Shown: in pieces, positions 62,984 through 64,000 of the stretch
Layout: the number at the start of each line of letters is the position of its first letter
Position numbering within the stretch: the first letter of the stretch is position 1
NCBI GenBank assembly: GCA_944389565.1
Contig: CALXMV010000006.1
Coordinates: 19,759 to 83,758 of the forward strand
Origin: an uncultured Kiritimatiellota bacterium
Lineage (GTDB): Bacteria > Verrucomicrobiota > Kiritimatiellia > RFP12 > DVOR01
DNA length: 64,000 nt
Direction of reading: 5' to 3'
Notes under the pieces: generated by a model
The model's database searches: none
Told to the model about the DNA's origin: nothing
The model's input: the letters and a program-made list of their open reading frames with translations, nothing else
Position numbers and translations under genes: made by a program

Positions 62984-63652
62984 TCAGGCCTCGATGCGTT
63001 TCTGGTGGCGGACGATGCGCCCTTCCTCGAGGTAGACGACGTCCTCGCAGATGTTGGTGGCGATGTCGGCGATGCGCTCGATGGAATGGGAGACGGTGAC
63101 GCAGTCGAGGGCGTAGGCGGCGAGGGCGGGCTTGGCCAGGAGCTTCTCGCGGGCGTTGGCGTAATGGGCGGCGTTGAGCGCGTCCACGGCGTCGTCCTCG
63201 AGAATGATCTTGCGGGCGAGGTCGGAGCGGTGGCAGACGAAGGCGTCGAGGGCGCCGCGGAGCATCTTGTGCGCGCGCTCGACCATGGGGGCGAAGTCGA
63301 AGCGGTCCTCGGGGGGGACGGCGGCCTCGGCCATGTCGATGGCGCGGGCGGCGATGTTGGCGGCCATGTCGGCGACGCGTTCGAGCTCGCTGTTGACCTT
63401 GAGGATGGTGACGATGAGGCGGAGGTCCCCGGCGACGGGCTGGTAGAGGGCCATGAGCTTGAGGCATTCCTCCTCGATGGAGACTTCCTCGGCGTCGATG
63501 GCGGCGTCGTCGACGATGACCTTGCGGGGGTCGGCGTCGGCGGCGCCGTCGACGGCGTGGATGGCGCGGACGAGGGCGCGGTCGGAGGCGGTGGCGAGGT
63601 CGAGCAAACGCTGTTTGAGGGCCTCGATTTCGTAGTTGAAGCGGTCTCTCAT
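62984..63652 (-). CDS. phoU: Phosphate transport accessory protein PhoU
   Basis: The 222-residue helical protein has two three-helix repeats bearing the metal-cluster signatures (ELERVADMAANIA and SIERIADIATNICED). It links Pst transporter state to PhoR signalling and dampens phosphate uptake. A separate extended -10 promoter lies in front of it, overlapping the pstB stop, so phoU-phoB-phoR can be transcribed apart from pst. Confidence 0.95.
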   Translation of the reverse strand: MRDRFNYEIEALKQRLLDLATASDRALVRAIHAVDGAADADPRKVIVDDAAIDAEEVSIEEECLKLMALYQPVAGDLRLIVTILKVNSELERVADMAANIAARAIDMAEAAVPPEDRFDFAPMVERAHKMLRGALDAFVCHRSDLARKIILEDDAVDALNAAHYANAREKLLAKPALAAYALDCVTVSHSIERIADIATNICEDVVYLEEGRIVRHQKRIEA

Positions 63653-63686
63653 GATGTTCTCCGGGATGGTGGCGTGGCGCGTGGGT

Positions 63687-63695
63687 ATTATATCA
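63687..63695 (-). promoter_or_regulatory. Internal extended -10 promoter of phoU
   Basis: Reading leftward, TGATATAAT overlaps the pstB stop codon and lies 34 nt before the phoU ATG. No recognised Pho box. Confidence 0.6.
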
Positions 63696-64000
63696 ACCGA
63701 AGCGGCCGGTGATGTACTCCTCGGTCTTCTTCTCCTTGGGTGCGGTGAAGATCTGCTTGGTGGGGCCGACCTCGATGATGCGGCCTTTGTAGAAGAAGGC
63801 GGTGCGGTCGGAGATGCGGGCGGCCTGCTGCATGTTGTGGGTGACGATGACGATGGTGAAACGCTCGCGCAGGCGGAGGACGAGGTCCTCGATCTTGAGC
63901 GTGGCGACGGGGTCGATGGCGCTGGTGGGCTCGTCCATGAGGAGCACCTCGGGCTCGGCGGCGATGGCGCGGGCGATGCAGAGGCGCTGCTGCTGGCCGC
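63693..64000 (-). CDS. pstB: Phosphate ABC transporter ATP-binding protein PstB, 5' end outside window
   Basis: Only the C-terminal 101 or so residues are visible: the end of the ABC signature ([13 protein letters not shown]), Walker [13 protein letters not shown], switch His in VTHNMQQA, and the PstB-type tail EVGPTKQIF. It energises phosphate import. The frame is open to the window edge, so the true start is beyond base 64000. A preceding pstSCA block is expected. Confidence 0.95.
   Translation of the reverse strand, partial: GQQQRLCIARAIAAEPEVLLMDEPTSAIDPVATLKIEDLVLRLRERFTIVIVTHNMQQAARISDRTAFFYKGRIIEVGPTKQIFTAPKEKKTEEYITGRFG

Overview
The window is GC-rich (roughly 70% by eye), densely coded and runs on both strands. 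Several features suggest an anaerobic, animal-associated member of the PVC superphylum, most likely the Kiritimatiellota/Verrucomicrobiota side. They are a PEP-CTERM surface protein, BspA-type leucine-rich-repeat proteins, pyruvate formate-lyase, a TRAP transporter next to KduD/KduI, a family 8 polysaccharide lyase, a Ser/Thr kinase beside a sigma factor, and an Asp-type MurA. The lineage is an inference; no rRNA lies in the window.

Layout. 1-2810: SGNH hydrolase (partial) and two tandem sugar-transfer ATP-grasp genes, each broken at the same site by a long G run. 2880-8160: glycyl-tRNA synthetase (-), then ResB-like, CcsA, a UDG-like protein and MurA (+). 8510-15686: pyruvate formate-lyase, then purA-uppS-Ser/Thr kinase-sigma factor. 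15697-19895: a polysaccharide-modification locus with divergent genes around a 99-bp inverted-repeat segment, ending in an Mpi-type serine invertase. 20023-24053: a large unknown protein, hemB, xerC/D. 24061-30417 (-): beta-galactosidase and two BspA-like proteins. 30640-34324: PEP-CTERM protein, higBA toxin-antitoxin, structured leader plus acyltransferase, TRIC channel. 34447-36610: rpmE, prfA, a DnaJ-domain protein. 36710-41367: TRAP transporter plus kduD/kduI. 41509: tRNA-Leu(UAG). 41607-45022 (-): nickel-pincer cofactor genes larE/C/B and a CbiM-PDGLE nickel-uptake component. 45109-48827 (-): rpe, MATE exporter, thioredoxin-like protein. 49042-53880: a partial Tad pilus cluster. 53883-60441: family 8 lyase, CPA2-EIIA antiporter, small envelope proteins, a GGQ protein. 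60504-64000 (-): pstB-phoU-phoB-phoR.

The standout is 16251-16349. A perfect 16-bp inverted repeat, each arm carrying a ribosome-binding site and a start codon, flanks a 67-bp segment with one good promoter. That promoter now points at an O-acetyltransferase (-). Inverting the segment would point it, with an identical leader, at a pyruvyltransferase/iron-sulfur protein/acetyltransferase operon (+). The operon is followed by a recombinase closely resembling the Bacteroides Mpi master capsule invertase. Two further possible phase-variation devices are in the window: the G10/G9 tracts in the ATP-grasp genes and a C10 tract inside the -35/-10 spacer of the PEP-CTERM gene. Together they suggest a cell surface diversified by several switching mechanisms.

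Other themes. A family 8 lyase, KduI/KduD and a TRAP transporter fit use of host glycosaminoglycans or similar uronates. A Ser/Thr kinase, a sigma factor and an FHA-tagged pilus ATPase hint at phosphothreonine signalling. Extended -10 promoters (TGnTATAAT-like) are common, and five genes start 6-8 nt after such an element, implying leaderless mRNAs.
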